From positions 1-49,912 of the forward strand of contig JACKEH010000032.1 of the NCBI GenBank assembly GCA_020633125.1: 49,912 nt of DNA, in the 5' to 3' direction. This document shows positions 8,688 to 19,158 of this stretch, one piece after another (position 1 is the first letter of the stretch; each line of letters begins with the position of its first letter). The translations under genes were made by a program, and so were the position numbers. The notes beneath the pieces were generated by a model. That model saw nothing but the letters and a program-made list of their open reading frames with translations, was not told the origin of the DNA and did not search any database. Source of the stretch: Sandaracinus sp. Its GTDB lineage: Bacteria > Myxococcota_A > Polyangia > Polyangiales > Houyiibacteriaceae.

Positions 8688-9908
8688 TCAGCGGTCGCAC
8701 TCGCCGCCGATCATGTTGACCGAGCCGAAGGTGGGAATGATGTCGGCGATCATGTCGCCCATGATCATCTCGCGGGCCGCCTGAAGGTTGAACCAGCAGG
8801 GCGGGCGGACGCGCACGCGGTAGGGCGTGCCGCTTCCGTCGGAGACGATGTAGAAGCCGAGCTCGCCGTTGCCGCCTTCCGTGAAGGAGTAGACGGCACC
8901 CTTCGGAGCCTTGAGGCCCTCCATGACGAGCTTGAAGTGCGCGATCGTCGCTTCGATGGTCGAATAGACCTCGCGCTTCTCGGGCAGCATGATGCGCGGG
9001 TCGTCGATGCTGACGGGGCCCTCGTCGGGCATCTGCTCGAGCGCCTGCTCGATGATGCGCAGCGACTGCCGAATCTCTTCGGTGCGGACCATGAAGCGGT
9101 CCCAGTTGTCGCCGTCGGTGCCGACCGGAACGTCGAAGTCGAAACGGTCGTACACGAGGTAGGGGTGGTCCTTGCGGACGTCGTAGGCCACGCCGGTCGA
9201 GCGGAGCACCGGGCCGGTCACGCCGAGCGCGAGCGCGCGCTCCTTGCTGAGCTTGCCCACGCCTTCCATGCGGTCGAGGAAGATGCGGTTCTTGAGGAGG
9301 AGCGCCTCGGCCTCGCCGACGACCTTGCGGACCTCGGGCATGATGGCGCGGACGTCGTCCTTGAAGCCTTCGGTCGGCGGAGCGGCCATGCCGCCGATGC
9401 GACCGAAGCTGTGCGTCATGCGCGCGCCGGTCTCCTTCTCGAGGATGTCCCAGATCCAGTCGCGGACCTTGAGCAGCCAGAGGAAGGGCGTGAACGCGCC
9501 GAGCTCCATCGCGGAGGCGCCGTTGCACGTGAAGTGGTCGCAGATGCGGGCGAGCTCGCCGAGGATGACGCGGTAGTACTGACCGCGGTCCGGCACCTTC
9601 ACGTCGAGGAGCTTCTCCACCGCCAGCGCGAAGCCGACGTTGTTGAGCATCGGCGACACGTAGTTGAGGCGGTCGACGTACGGGAAGACCTGCGACCACG
9701 TCCCGCGCTCGCAGCTCTTTTCGAAGCCGCGGTGCAGGTAGCCCGGCTGGACGTCGACGTTCATCACCGTCTCGCCGTCCAGGTCGAGCACCATGCGGAT
9801 GGTGCCGTGCATCGCCGGGTGCGACGGGCCCATGTTCAGGCGCATCGGGTCGGCGGGGATTTCGAGCGCTGCGTCCTCTTCCTCGAGGATCTCGTCGGCA
9901 GGTTCCAT
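8688..9908 (-). CDS. nuoD: NADH-quinone oxidoreductase subunit D
   Basis: 406 residues of the 49-kDa subunit family, related to the large subunit of NiFe hydrogenases but without metal cysteines. Conserved stretches are MGPSHPAMHGTIRM near residue 26, PGYLHRGFEK, YVDRLNYVSPM, and the C-terminal MIGGECDR. The His of the SHPAMHG loop belongs to the quinone site formed with NuoB. An acidic leader (EPADEILEEEDAALEI) precedes the core. It is a separate gene from nuoC, unlike the fused nuoCD of enterics, and is 53 bp downstream of it. Confidence 0.96.
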   Translation of the reverse strand: MEPADEILEEEDAALEIPADPMRLNMGPSHPAMHGTIRMVLDLDGETVMNVDVQPGYLHRGFEKSCERGTWSQVFPYVDRLNYVSPMLNNVGFALAVEKLLDVKVPDRGQYYRVILGELARICDHFTCNGASAMELGAFTPFLWLLKVRDWIWDILEKETGARMTHSFGRIGGMAAPPTEGFKDDVRAIMPEVRKVVGEAEALLLKNRIFLDRMEGVGKLSKERALALGVTGPVLRSTGVAYDVRKDHPYLVYDRFDFDVPVGTDGDNWDRFMVRTEEIRQSLRIIEQALEQMPDEGPVSIDDPRIMLPEKREVYSTIEATIAHFKLVMEGLKAPKGAVYSFTEGGNGELGFYIVSDGSGTPYRVRVRPPCWFNLQAAREMIMGDMIADIIPTFGSVNMIGGECDR

Positions 9909-9961
9909 GTGTCAGCCCAAGGGAATGGAGGGTCTGGGAAAAAGGCGAACGAAGGAGCCGC

Positions 9962-10654
9962 TCACTCGGCGGCGGTCTCTTCGGCCTTCTTGGTGAACTG
10001 CGTCTCGGCGATCTCCGAGTCGGAGAGCGCGCGGCGCTGGCCCTGCTGCAGGCCGATGGAGGGCGAGACCTGCTCGTCGCGACCCGCGAGGCGCTCCTCC
10101 CAATCGACGCGCGCGAAGGGCTGACCCTCCTCGATGCCGAAGGGCGGGAGCTTCAGCGTGTCGTCCACGTCACGGTACTCCACGAGGGGCTGCACGCGGT
10201 CGATCGGGTAGTCCTTGCGGAGCGGGTATCCCTCGAACTCTTCGTAGAGGAGGATGCGGCGTAGGTCGCGGTGACCGGCGAAGCGAATCCCGAACATGTC
10301 GAAGACCTCGCGCTCGGCCCAGTTCGCGCCGGCCCACACGCCACAGAGCGTCGGGACCTCTTCGCCGTCCTTCACGTAGACCTTCACGCGGATGCGGTGG
10401 CGCTTGGAGAGCGAACGAACCGCGAAGAGCACGTCGAAGCGGGGCTGCCCCTCCATCTCGCGCTCGGGCCAGTCGACCGCGGTCAGGTCGGTGAAGTGAT
10501 CCATCGCGAGATCGGGATCGTCGCGGAGCACCTCGGCGATGCGGACCCAATCCTTCAACGCGACGCGGACCTCTTCGTCCCCGCGGAAGTTGGTCGTCTC
10601 CAGGATCGCGTCGCCGAGGACGCTCTGGAGCTTCTTCACGGCCTTGGCGCTCAT
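9962..10654 (-). CDS. nuoC: NADH-quinone oxidoreductase subunit C
   Basis: 230 residues of the 30-kDa subunit family. The signature is clear: WAEREVFDMFGIRFAGH then LRRILLYEEFEGYPLRKDYP. The C-terminal 60 residues (from about GIEEGQPFARVDWEERL to AEETAAE) extend beyond the usual end and look disordered. NuoC is a scaffold subunit of the peripheral arm next to NuoD. Its ATG overlaps the nuoB stop by 4 nt (ATGA), so translation is probably coupled. Confidence 0.95.
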   Translation of the reverse strand: MSAKAVKKLQSVLGDAILETTNFRGDEEVRVALKDWVRIAEVLRDDPDLAMDHFTDLTAVDWPEREMEGQPRFDVLFAVRSLSKRHRIRVKVYVKDGEEVPTLCGVWAGANWAEREVFDMFGIRFAGHRDLRRILLYEEFEGYPLRKDYPIDRVQPLVEYRDVDDTLKLPPFGIEEGQPFARVDWEERLAGRDEQVSPSIGLQQGQRRALSDSEIAETQFTKKAEETAAE

Positions 10655-11229
10655 GCGCCCTCCTTGTCGCCGCGCGTCACGGGGAGCGCGCGCTTGCCAC
10701 GAAGCTGCGCCTGCTCGGGCACCACCTTCGGGAGCACCGTCACGGGCTCGCGGTTGCCGTTCTGAATCTTCTCCATGAGGAGCATCAGACCGTCGAGGAC
10801 GGCTTCGGGGCGAGGCGGGCAGCCCGGGATGTAGACGTCGACCGGGACGATCTTGTCGACGCCCGGAATGGTCGTGTAGTTGTCGTAGAAGCCGCCGCAG
10901 CTCGCGCACGTGCCGAAGGACACGACCCACTTGGGCTCGGCCATCTGCTCGTAGATGCGCTTGAGCGCGGGACCCTGGCGCTGGCTGATCGTGCCGACGA
11001 CCCAGAGCACGTCGCTCTGGCGCGGCGAGAAGCGCGGGGCCTCGGCGCCGAAGCGCGCGATGTCGTAGCGGGGGCCGGCGACGGAGAAGAACTCCATGCC
11101 GCAGCACGCCGTCGCGAAGGGGTACTGGAAGAGCGAGTACTTCCGCGCCCAGGCGAGGAGCGACTCGAACTTCGTGGTGAAGAAGCTCTCTCCCGAGGCC
11201 GCTCCCACGATGGTCTTCACTTCTCCCAT
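10651..11229 (-). CDS. nuoB: NADH-quinone oxidoreductase subunit B
   Basis: 192 residues. The N2 cluster ligands are visible: the tandem Cys42-Cys43 (ATACCGMEF), Cys108 (GTCASCGG) and Cys137 (IPGCPPRPE). N2 is the last cluster before quinone. The start MGEVKTIVGAA at 11229 lies inside the end of nuoA, a 13-nt overlap. The C-terminal 35 residues after the core (from EKIQNGNREP) are basic and look like a tail. Confidence 0.96.
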   Translation of the reverse strand: MGEVKTIVGAASGESFFTTKFESLLAWARKYSLFQYPFATACCGMEFFSVAGPRYDIARFGAEAPRFSPRQSDVLWVVGTISQRQGPALKRIYEQMAEPKWVVSFGTCASCGGFYDNYTTIPGVDKIVPVDVYIPGCPPRPEAVLDGLMLLMEKIQNGNREPVTVLPKVVPEQAQLRGKRALPVTRGDKEGA

Positions 11230-11576
11230 TCGAGAGCTCCCTTCTTCCAGGCGTAGACGAGCGTGACGCCGAGCACGACGAGGAACAGCACCATCTCGAG
11301 GAAGCCGAGCCAACCGAGGGTGCGGAAGAGGGCAGCCCACGGGTACATGAACACGGCTTCGATGTCGAAGACCACGAAGAGGATGGCGGTCAGGTAGAAC
11401 TTGACGCTCTGCCGGAGGTGGCTCGCACCCGTGGTGTTGGAGCCGGACTCGTAGGGCAGGAGCTTCTCGGGCGTCGGCTTGCTGGGACCGGCGAGCGAAG
11501 TCGCCGTGAACATCCCGAGCGCGACGAGGGTCGCCACGAGGAGGAGGAGAAATACGGGCAGGTAGGCGCTGAGCAT
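11217..11576 (-). CDS. nuoA: NADH-quinone oxidoreductase subunit A
   Basis: 119 residues with three membrane helices. The family signature between helices 1 and 2 is KLLPYESGSNTTGASHLR, a Cys-less variant of YECG, and the second helix reads FYLTAILFVVFDIEAVFMYP, where the FDIE acidic pair is diagnostic. NuoA belongs to the membrane arm near the quinone channel. It is the first gene of the nuo operon; the promoter should lie in the 539-bp gap that separates it from the divergent symporter gene. Confidence 0.95.
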   Translation of the reverse strand: MLSAYLPVFLLLLVATLVALGMFTATSLAGPSKPTPEKLLPYESGSNTTGASHLRQSVKFYLTAILFVVFDIEAVFMYPWAALFRTLGWLGFLEMVLFLVVLGVTLVYAWKKGALEWEK

Positions 11577-12115
11577 CGAGGCGCTCACTCTCTTGGCAGA
11601 CACTCTCGAAAGGGAGAGTGCAGGGAGCTCGGTCGGGATCCTCCACGTCGAGGGCGACGTCGAGGGGACCCTGGAGGCGCGGGAGGGCCGAAATCCACGG
11701 AAATCGGCGCAATCTCCCGAGATTCGTACGCGCTTGTAGCGTTGCCCGGAGGTCCCGTCAATCGAGTCCTGCCGCCTCCTGGGGTCACCCCCGTGCTCCG
11801 TCGCACCTCTTCCTCCGCTCCGCGGGCGGGGAGGTTTCCCCGCACCCCTCTCTCCTCGCCCTCTCCCTCCGCTTCGCTCCGGTACGAGGCCTGCGGCGCT
11901 CCGCGGGCGAGGGGCTTCGCCCCTTCGAACCACATGCTCGTCATCGGCTCGACCGTTGCGCGCGAGGTCACGCGGAATGCGCTCCGGACGCACAGGACTC
12001 GAGCGACGCTCGAACTCGCCGCAGCGTTTTGCGTGTGGGGTCGAGTGTGCGATGGTCCGCCGCCGCGGTCAGGGGCCCGAAGGTGGACGGGCCGCCCGCG
12101 AGACGAGGGGAAGAC
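11577..12115. other. Divergent intergenic region between nuoA and symporter
   Basis: 539 bp without a convincing gene. It must contain the promoters of the nuo operon (leftward) and of the symporter (rightward), but I cannot point to reliable -35/-10 boxes. The middle holds a GC-rich structured repeat (11817-11931). Just before the symporter GTG there is a purine-rich ribosome site (GAGGGG). Confidence 0.6.
11817..11931. repeat. GC-rich intergenic repeat, copy 1
   Basis: This shares with 23818-23906 the blocks GCTCCGCGGG, GAGGTTTCCCC, CACCCCTCTC, then CGGCGCTCCGCGGGCGAGG and CTTCGCCC...GAACC. Two inner hairpins are possible: GGGGAGGTTTCCCC, and GAGGGG-CTTCG-CCCCTT near the right end. In the other copy the second hairpin is shorter by one pair on both sides, so the pairing is kept. 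Confidence 0.65.
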
Positions 12116-13966
12116 GTGAAAAACGGTCGAATCGCGCGCTGGGTCGCGCTCGTGGGCGTCGTGGTGGCCGCCTGGACGAGCCCGAGCCCGCTCTTCGTGG
12201 CCCGAGCCGCGGCCCAAGACGCCGCCCCTGCGGCAGAGCCCGGGTTCGCGGAGAACCTGCAAAAGGGCATCGACGACTTCTTCGGCGAGTGGATCGTCGG
12301 CCCGATGGCCTCGGTCCTCTTCTTCGACGTGGTGTTCTGGGACAGCCCGCCCAGCCACGACGACGACGCCGCGCGCGAGGCGGCGGGTCTGACCGATCAC
12401 GAGCCCCTCGCCCACGCGTCGGAGAACGATCGCGGCTGGATGCTCTCGGCCGTGAACCGCTTCGACGCCGCGAAGCTCGGCGGAATGATCGGCGCGGAGG
12501 CCGCGGAGGCGATCGTCGCCGCCCGTCCCGAGGCCGGCTTCGGCTCGATCGCCGAGATCGACCACATCGAAGGCGTCGGCGCCTGGGAGCGTCACCTGCT
12601 CTGGGCCCACGCTCACACCCTCTCGATCCCCTTCATCGTGCTCTGGCTCGTCTTCGGGGCGATCTTCTTCACGTTCCGCTACGGCTTCGTGAGCATTCGC
12701 GCCTTCAAGCACGCGATTCACGTCACCCAGGGCAAGTTCGACGATCCGGACGATCCCGGCGAGGTCAGCCACTTCCAGGCCTTGTCCTCCGCGCTCTCCG
12801 CGACCGTGGGTCTCGGCAACATCGCCGGGGTCGCCGTCGCGGTCGGCGTGGGCGGTCCCGGCGCGGTGCTCTGGATGATGATCGCGGCGTTCTTCGGGAT
12901 GAGCTCGAAGTTCTCCGAGTGCACGCTCGGCCTGCTCTACCGTGAGACCGACGCGAAGGGGAACGTCTCGGGTGGCCCGATGCGCTACCTCGACAAGGGC
13001 TTGGCCGAGATGGGTCTCGGCAAGCTCGGCAAGGTGCTCTCCATCGCGTTCGCGATCATGTGCGTCGGCGGCAGCTTCGGCGGCGGCAACATGTTCCAGG
13101 CGAACCAGAGCTGCGCGCAGATCGGCGCGGTCGTCCCTCTCTTCGCCGACTCCAGCGGCAAGCTCATCTACGGCATCGTCCTCGCGCTCCTGGTCGGCGC
13201 CGTGATCATCGGCGGCATCAAGCGCATCGGCCGCGTGGCCGAGCTCATCGTGCCCTTCATGTGCGGCGTCTACGTCCTCGCTGGCGTCGCGGTCGTGGTG
13301 ATGCACGCCGGCGACGTGCCGATGGCCTTCGGCAAGATCTTCTCGGAGGCCTTCTCGCCGATGGCGGTCGGTGGCGGTGTGCTCGGCGTGCTCGTGATCG
13401 GGTTCCAGCGCGCGGCGTTCTCGAACGAAGCCGGCGTGGGCTCCGCCTCGATCGCGCACTCGGCCGCGACCACGAAGGAGCCCGTGCGCGAGGGCGCGGT
13501 CGCGCTCCTCGAGCCTTTCATCGACACCGTCGTCGTCTGCACGATGACCGGCCTCGTGGTCGTCATCACGGGCACCTACCAGACCGGCGCCGAGGGCGTG
13601 CAGATGACGAGCGCGGCGTTCGACACCGTCATCCCGGGCTTCAAGTACGTGCTCACGGCCGCGGTCGTGCTCTTCGCGTACTCGACGATGATCAGCTGGA
13701 GCTACTACGGCGAGCGCTGCTTCACGTTCCTCTTCGGCACGTCGAGCTCGATGCCCTACCGCGTGATCTTCCTCGCCTTCACGGTGCTCGGCTCGATCCT
13801 CGAGCTCGGCAACGTCATCACGTTCTCGGACTTGATGATCTTGGGCATGGCGTTCCCGAACATCCTCGGAATGATCCTGCTCTCCGGGAAGGTGCGCGGC
13901 GCGCTCGACGACTACTGGTCTCGCCTCAAGAGCGGCGCGATGACCATGACGAAGACGAAGCGTTGA
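12116..13966 (+). CDS. Alanine/glycine:cation symporter (AGCS) with N-terminal HhH-like domain
   Basis: 616 residues from a GTG at 12116. The AGCS core starts about residue 167 and shows ALSSALSATVGLGNIAGVAV, GGPGAVLWMMIAAFFGMSSK, and AAFSNEAGVGSASIAHSAA, family hallmarks of Na+-coupled alanine or glycine uptake. Before it lie a signal-like helix, a hydrophobic stretch (WIVGPMASVLFFDVVFW) and a soluble segment. Residues 113-158 of that segment read like a ComEA-type helix-hairpin-helix (VNRFDAAKLGGMIGAEAAEA, then FGSIAEIDHIEGVG). That segment should be extracytoplasmic. The gene is divergent from nuoA. Confidence 0.9.
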   Translation: MKNGRIARWVALVGVVVAAWTSPSPLFVARAAAQDAAPAAEPGFAENLQKGIDDFFGEWIVGPMASVLFFDVVFWDSPPSHDDDAAREAAGLTDHEPLAHASENDRGWMLSAVNRFDAAKLGGMIGAEAAEAIVAARPEAGFGSIAEIDHIEGVGAWERHLLWAHAHTLSIPFIVLWLVFGAIFFTFRYGFVSIRAFKHAIHVTQGKFDDPDDPGEVSHFQALSSALSATVGLGNIAGVAVAVGVGGPGAVLWMMIAAFFGMSSKFSECTLGLLYRETDAKGNVSGGPMRYLDKGLAEMGLGKLGKVLSIAFAIMCVGGSFGGGNMFQANQSCAQIGAVVPLFADSSGKLIYGIVLALLVGAVIIGGIKRIGRVAELIVPFMCGVYVLAGVAVVVMHAGDVPMAFGKIFSEAFSPMAVGGGVLGVLVIGFQRAAFSNEAGVGSASIAHSAATTKEPVREGAVALLEPFIDTVVVCTMTGLVVVITGTYQTGAEGVQMTSAAFDTVIPGFKYVLTAAVVLFAYSTMISWSYYGERCFTFLFGTSSSMPYRVIFLAFTVLGSILELGNVITFSDLMILGMAFPNILGMILLSGKVRGALDDYWSRLKSGAMTMTKTKR

Positions 13967-14059
13967 GCCCCGTTTTGCGTGGGCCCGGCGCGAGGCGCTT
14001 CGCTCGACCGAAGCGCACGCGTGCGCGGATGTCGGGAAAACCCGGCGGAGCTTGACGCT

Positions 14060-16036
<1,977 letters not shown>

Positions 16037-16057
16037 CCGGGGCCGCTCTCCGACTCG

Positions 16058-16130
16058 GAGCACGAATCCGTTGCACGGATTCACGCTCCTCTCTTCTCGA
16101 GGGAACGGCGCGCTCCCCCAACCGGCAAAG
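16058..16130. repeat. Hairpin element, copy 1
   Basis: Its first part is a 7-bp stem with a TTGCA loop (16064-16082, GAATCCGTTGCACGGATTC), followed by CACGCTCCTCTCTTCTCGAG and a second, weaker hairpin GGGAACGGCGCGCTCCC. It matches 25116-25190, where the first stem keeps pairing although one base pair is changed. It sits 22 bp after the kinase stop and may also help to end transcription. Confidence 0.65.
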
Positions 16131-16246
16131 CGGGATTGGAGCCCCGAGCGCCGGCCGTACTCAGCCGCACGAAACGGTGCAGGAACGCACCAAAGCGTCG
16201 CCCGCGCCTACCTGCCAGGCCCCCGATCGCGTGATAGCTTCGCGCG

Positions 16247-17551
16247 ATGGACAAGAAGACGTACGCGGCGCGACGTGCGCGCCTGCTGGAGGCGACGGGA
16301 CCCGGCGTGGTGCTGATCCCCTCCGCCCCGGTGTTCACGCGCAACAACGACGTCGAGCACCCGTACCGCCAGGACAGCGACTTCTACTACCTCACCGGTT
16401 TCGACGAGCCGGAGAGCGTGCTCGTGCTCTCGACGCACCACCCCGAGCACCGCGCCGTGCTCTTCGTGCGGCCGCGAAACCTGGAGCGCGAGATCTGGGA
16501 CGGCCCTCGCCTCGGCCTCGAAGGCGCGGTCTCGGAGCTCGGCGTGGACGCCGCGTACGACATCGCGGAGCTCGACGAGCGACTGCCCGACTACCTCGGC
16601 GACGTCGACCGAGTCTTCGTGCGTGTGGGTCGTGGCCACCCCTTCGACACGACGCTCTTCCGGGCGCTCGACGGAGTGCGCGCACGTTCGCGTCGCGGCA
16701 TTCGTGCGCCGACCGAGCTCGTCGATCCCGTGCGCACGTTGCACGAGCTTCGGCTGCACAAAGACGCGGACGAGGTGGCGGCGATGCGACGCGCGGCCGA
16801 GGTGACGCGTGACGCGCACCTCGAGGCGATGCGGGTCGCGAAGCCGGGCCGTCGCGAGATCGAGGTCGCGGCGGAGATGGAGCGCATCTTCCGCCTCGGC
16901 GGCAGCGAGCGACCCGCGTACGAGAGCATCGTCGGCTCGGGACCGAACGCGACGATCCTCCACTACCGCGCTGGGCGACGCCCCCTCGGCGAGGGCGAGC
17001 TCCTGCTCATCGATGCCGGTTGCGAGCTCGACTACTACGCGAGCGACGTCACGCGAACCTTCCCGGTCAGCGGGAAGTTCTCCCCCGAGCAGCGCGCGCT
17101 CTACGACGTGACGCTCGCGTCGCAGCTCGCGTGCCTCGACGCGACCAAGCCCGGCACCACGCTCGACGCGATTCACGACGTGGCGGTCGACGTGATCACG
17201 CGCGGCCTGATCGACCTCGGGCTCCTCCAGGGCAGCGTCGAAGAGAACGTCGAACAGCAGAAGTACCGCGCGTTCTACATGCACCGCACGAGTCATTGGC
17301 TCGGCATGGACGTGCACGACGTCGGCCTCTACTACGAGGGCGGCAAGCCGCGTCCGCTGGAGCCCGGCTTCGTGCTCACGGTCGAGCCGGGCATCTACGT
17401 GGCGGCGAACGCGGACGTCGACCCGAAGTGGCGCGGCATCGGCATTCGCATCGAGGACGACCTGCTCGTCACCGCGACCGGCCACCAGAACCTCACGCAC
17501 GACATCCCGAAGGACGCGGACGAGATCGAGCGCATCCTCGCCGACCGCTGA
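16247..17551 (+). CDS. pepP: Xaa-Pro aminopeptidase (M24B)
   Basis: 434 residues. The N-terminal creatinase-like domain (1-170) includes RQDSDFYYLTGFDEPES, typical of PepP. The pita-bread catalytic domain shows all five metal ligands: Asp256 and Asp267 (IDAGCELDYYASDVTRTF), His350 (HRTSHWLGMDVHD), Glu380 (LTVEPGIYV) and Glu403 (GIRIEDD). The enzyme removes the first residue from peptides with proline in second place, in the cytosol. It is a single gene followed by a strong hairpin terminator. Confidence 0.95.
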   Translation: MDKKTYAARRARLLEATGPGVVLIPSAPVFTRNNDVEHPYRQDSDFYYLTGFDEPESVLVLSTHHPEHRAVLFVRPRNLEREIWDGPRLGLEGAVSELGVDAAYDIAELDERLPDYLGDVDRVFVRVGRGHPFDTTLFRALDGVRARSRRGIRAPTELVDPVRTLHELRLHKDADEVAAMRRAAEVTRDAHLEAMRVAKPGRREIEVAAEMERIFRLGGSERPAYESIVGSGPNATILHYRAGRRPLGEGELLLIDAGCELDYYASDVTRTFPVSGKFSPEQRALYDVTLASQLACLDATKPGTTLDAIHDVAVDVITRGLIDLGLLQGSVEENVEQQKYRAFYMHRTSHWLGMDVHDVGLYYEGGKPRPLEPGFVLTVEPGIYVAANADVDPKWRGIGIRIEDDLLVTATGHQNLTHDIPKDADEIERILADR

Positions 17552-17578
17552 TCGCGCCGTCGACGCGACCGTTTCGTC

Positions 17579-17606
17579 GAAGAGCCCGCGTCGTCGCGGG
17601 CTCTTC
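17579..17606. terminator. Hairpin terminator after pepP
   Basis: A perfect 12-bp stem (GAAGAGCCCGCG / CGCGGGCTCTTC) with a TCGT loop lies 28 bp after the pepP stop and just before the converging gene end at 17622. The poly-T tail is weak (GCGTTCC), so it may serve both strands. Confidence 0.75.
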
Positions 17607-17621
17607 GCGTTCCGTCACGGC

Positions 17622-19073
17622 TCAGCGAGAGAAACGCTCGCGAAGGCGCGCGAAGGCGTCGTCTTCGGTGGCGCCGAGCTCCTCGCACCACCCCTCGACC
17701 CCGAACGTGCCACCGCGTTCGAACGCGGCGCGCAGTCCCTCTTCGACGCGTGGGTTGCGGTACCAGTCTTCGTCGTGACGCTCGCGCATCGCGACCCAGA
17801 TCGCGAGGCTACCCACGCCCGCACGAAGTCGTGCGCCAGCCCCCGCCGGGTTCCACGCCAAGGCTCGCGCGAGACGAACGGGCGTCGCGACGCCGACCGC
17901 GCGCTCGACCAGCTCCGCCACACGTTCGTCGACGTCGATCGTCGGCGTGGGCGCGACGTCGGCCAACAACAAGCCGGTCGGTTTCTCGGGCGCGTCGTGT
18001 AGACCGCGCACGAGGGTCCCGACGGCGGCGAGACGAAGCTGCAGCAGCCACACGAAACGCGCGTGGCGGGCCACCTTCTCCGCGTGGCTCGGCTCGAGCC
18101 CCTGGCGCCGCCACTCCTCTTCCTCGCCGAGCTGAAGCGCGAAAGCGGCGCCGAACGCCCGCGCCACGCTACCGACCGCGGGGCGCGCGAGCGCGGGCGG
18201 CAAACCGGGCGAGACGAACGAGAGCGCGACCGCACGACCGACGACCTCCGCCGCAGCGACCTCGCCGAGCACGCCGTGATCGAGCCGCGGAGGAAGCAGA
18301 CGGAGGTCTTGCCCGGCCCGCCGCACCGCGAGCCGTGGCGCGGGCCAAGGGGCGCGGTGCCCCGCGTCGACGCGCAGGGTGCGGTCGAGCACCCGCTCGT
18401 AGCCGAGCGGCGTCATGCGCAGACCGAAGCGCCGAAAACGCGTCTTCGGCGAGACGAAGGGATCGAGCTCCACGCGCCGCAAGGCCGACGCCAACCCCGC
18501 GAGCTCGTGCGCGTCGGCGTCTTCGAGGCCCGCTCGCAACGCGTCGTCGGTGGCGTCGAGCACGCGGCTCGCCAACGCACGGCGCGCCTCGGCGTCCGGC
18601 CCCGCGTCCGCGTGAGGAGGGAACGCGAGCTCGCGGAGCAGCCGGCCGGCATCGCGATCGCTCCGCCGCCGGGCGTCGCGCCAGAGCGCGTCCGCGGCTT
18701 CGGCCCCACGCTCGGCCGCCTCGACCAGGCCGCGCCCTCGCTCGCCCGGTGCGCCCTGCCAGACCCCGGCGAGCAACGCACGCCAGGCGAAGGTCTCGCG
18801 TCCGAAGGCGTGGCGTCGGCTCAGCGCGTCTTCCAGGTCGTCGCGCGCGTCTTCGAGCACTCGTTCGGCGACCGCGCGCGCCAGATGCGCCGCGCAGGCC
18901 GAGGCCTCGTGCGGCTCGAGGTCGGAGGCCGCGTCGAGGAGCAGCTCGCCCACGTCGCGCCGCGGGTAGATCGGCGACACGTCGTGTGTGCCGCGGGCGT
19001 GCGCCACCATCACGTCGGCTTCGCCACGCCGCCAACGTTCGATTTGCCCCCGGAGCTCGTCGCGGCTCTCCAC
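17622..19073 (-). CDS. Hypothetical protein, 483 residues
   Basis: The reading frame is long, with codon use like its neighbours. I place the start at a GTG at 19073 (VESRDELRGQIERWRRGEAD), since upstream codons enter the promoter region of proC. The protein is soluble, rich in Ala, Arg and Glu, mostly helical in appearance, and shows no signal peptide, no metal motif and no domain I know. It is divergent from proC and converges on pepP through the shared terminator. Confidence 0.65.
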   Translation of the reverse strand: MESRDELRGQIERWRRGEADVMVAHARGTHDVSPIYPRRDVGELLLDAASDLEPHEASACAAHLARAVAERVLEDARDDLEDALSRRHAFGRETFAWRALLAGVWQGAPGERGRGLVEAAERGAEAADALWRDARRRSDRDAGRLLRELAFPPHADAGPDAEARRALASRVLDATDDALRAGLEDADAHELAGLASALRRVELDPFVSPKTRFRRFGLRMTPLGYERVLDRTLRVDAGHRAPWPAPRLAVRRAGQDLRLLPPRLDHGVLGEVAAAEVVGRAVALSFVSPGLPPALARPAVGSVARAFGAAFALQLGEEEEWRRQGLEPSHAEKVARHARFVWLLQLRLAAVGTLVRGLHDAPEKPTGLLLADVAPTPTIDVDERVAELVERAVGVATPVRLARALAWNPAGAGARLRAGVGSLAIWVAMRERHDEDWYRNPRVEEGLRAAFERGGTFGVEGWCEELGATEDDAFARLRERFSR

Positions 19074-19158
19074 GGACCCGGTTCTAGCAGGAGACCCGCG
19101 CTCGGTCTTTCCACGGCACCACTCGACGTCGCGCCCCGCCGAGGCCACCCTCCGGCGC

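Noticed and set aside
7386..10124. 912-residue plus-strand open frame across nuoG/nuoD
   Set aside because: It is the antisense shadow of nuoG and nuoD; composition is that of reversed codons.
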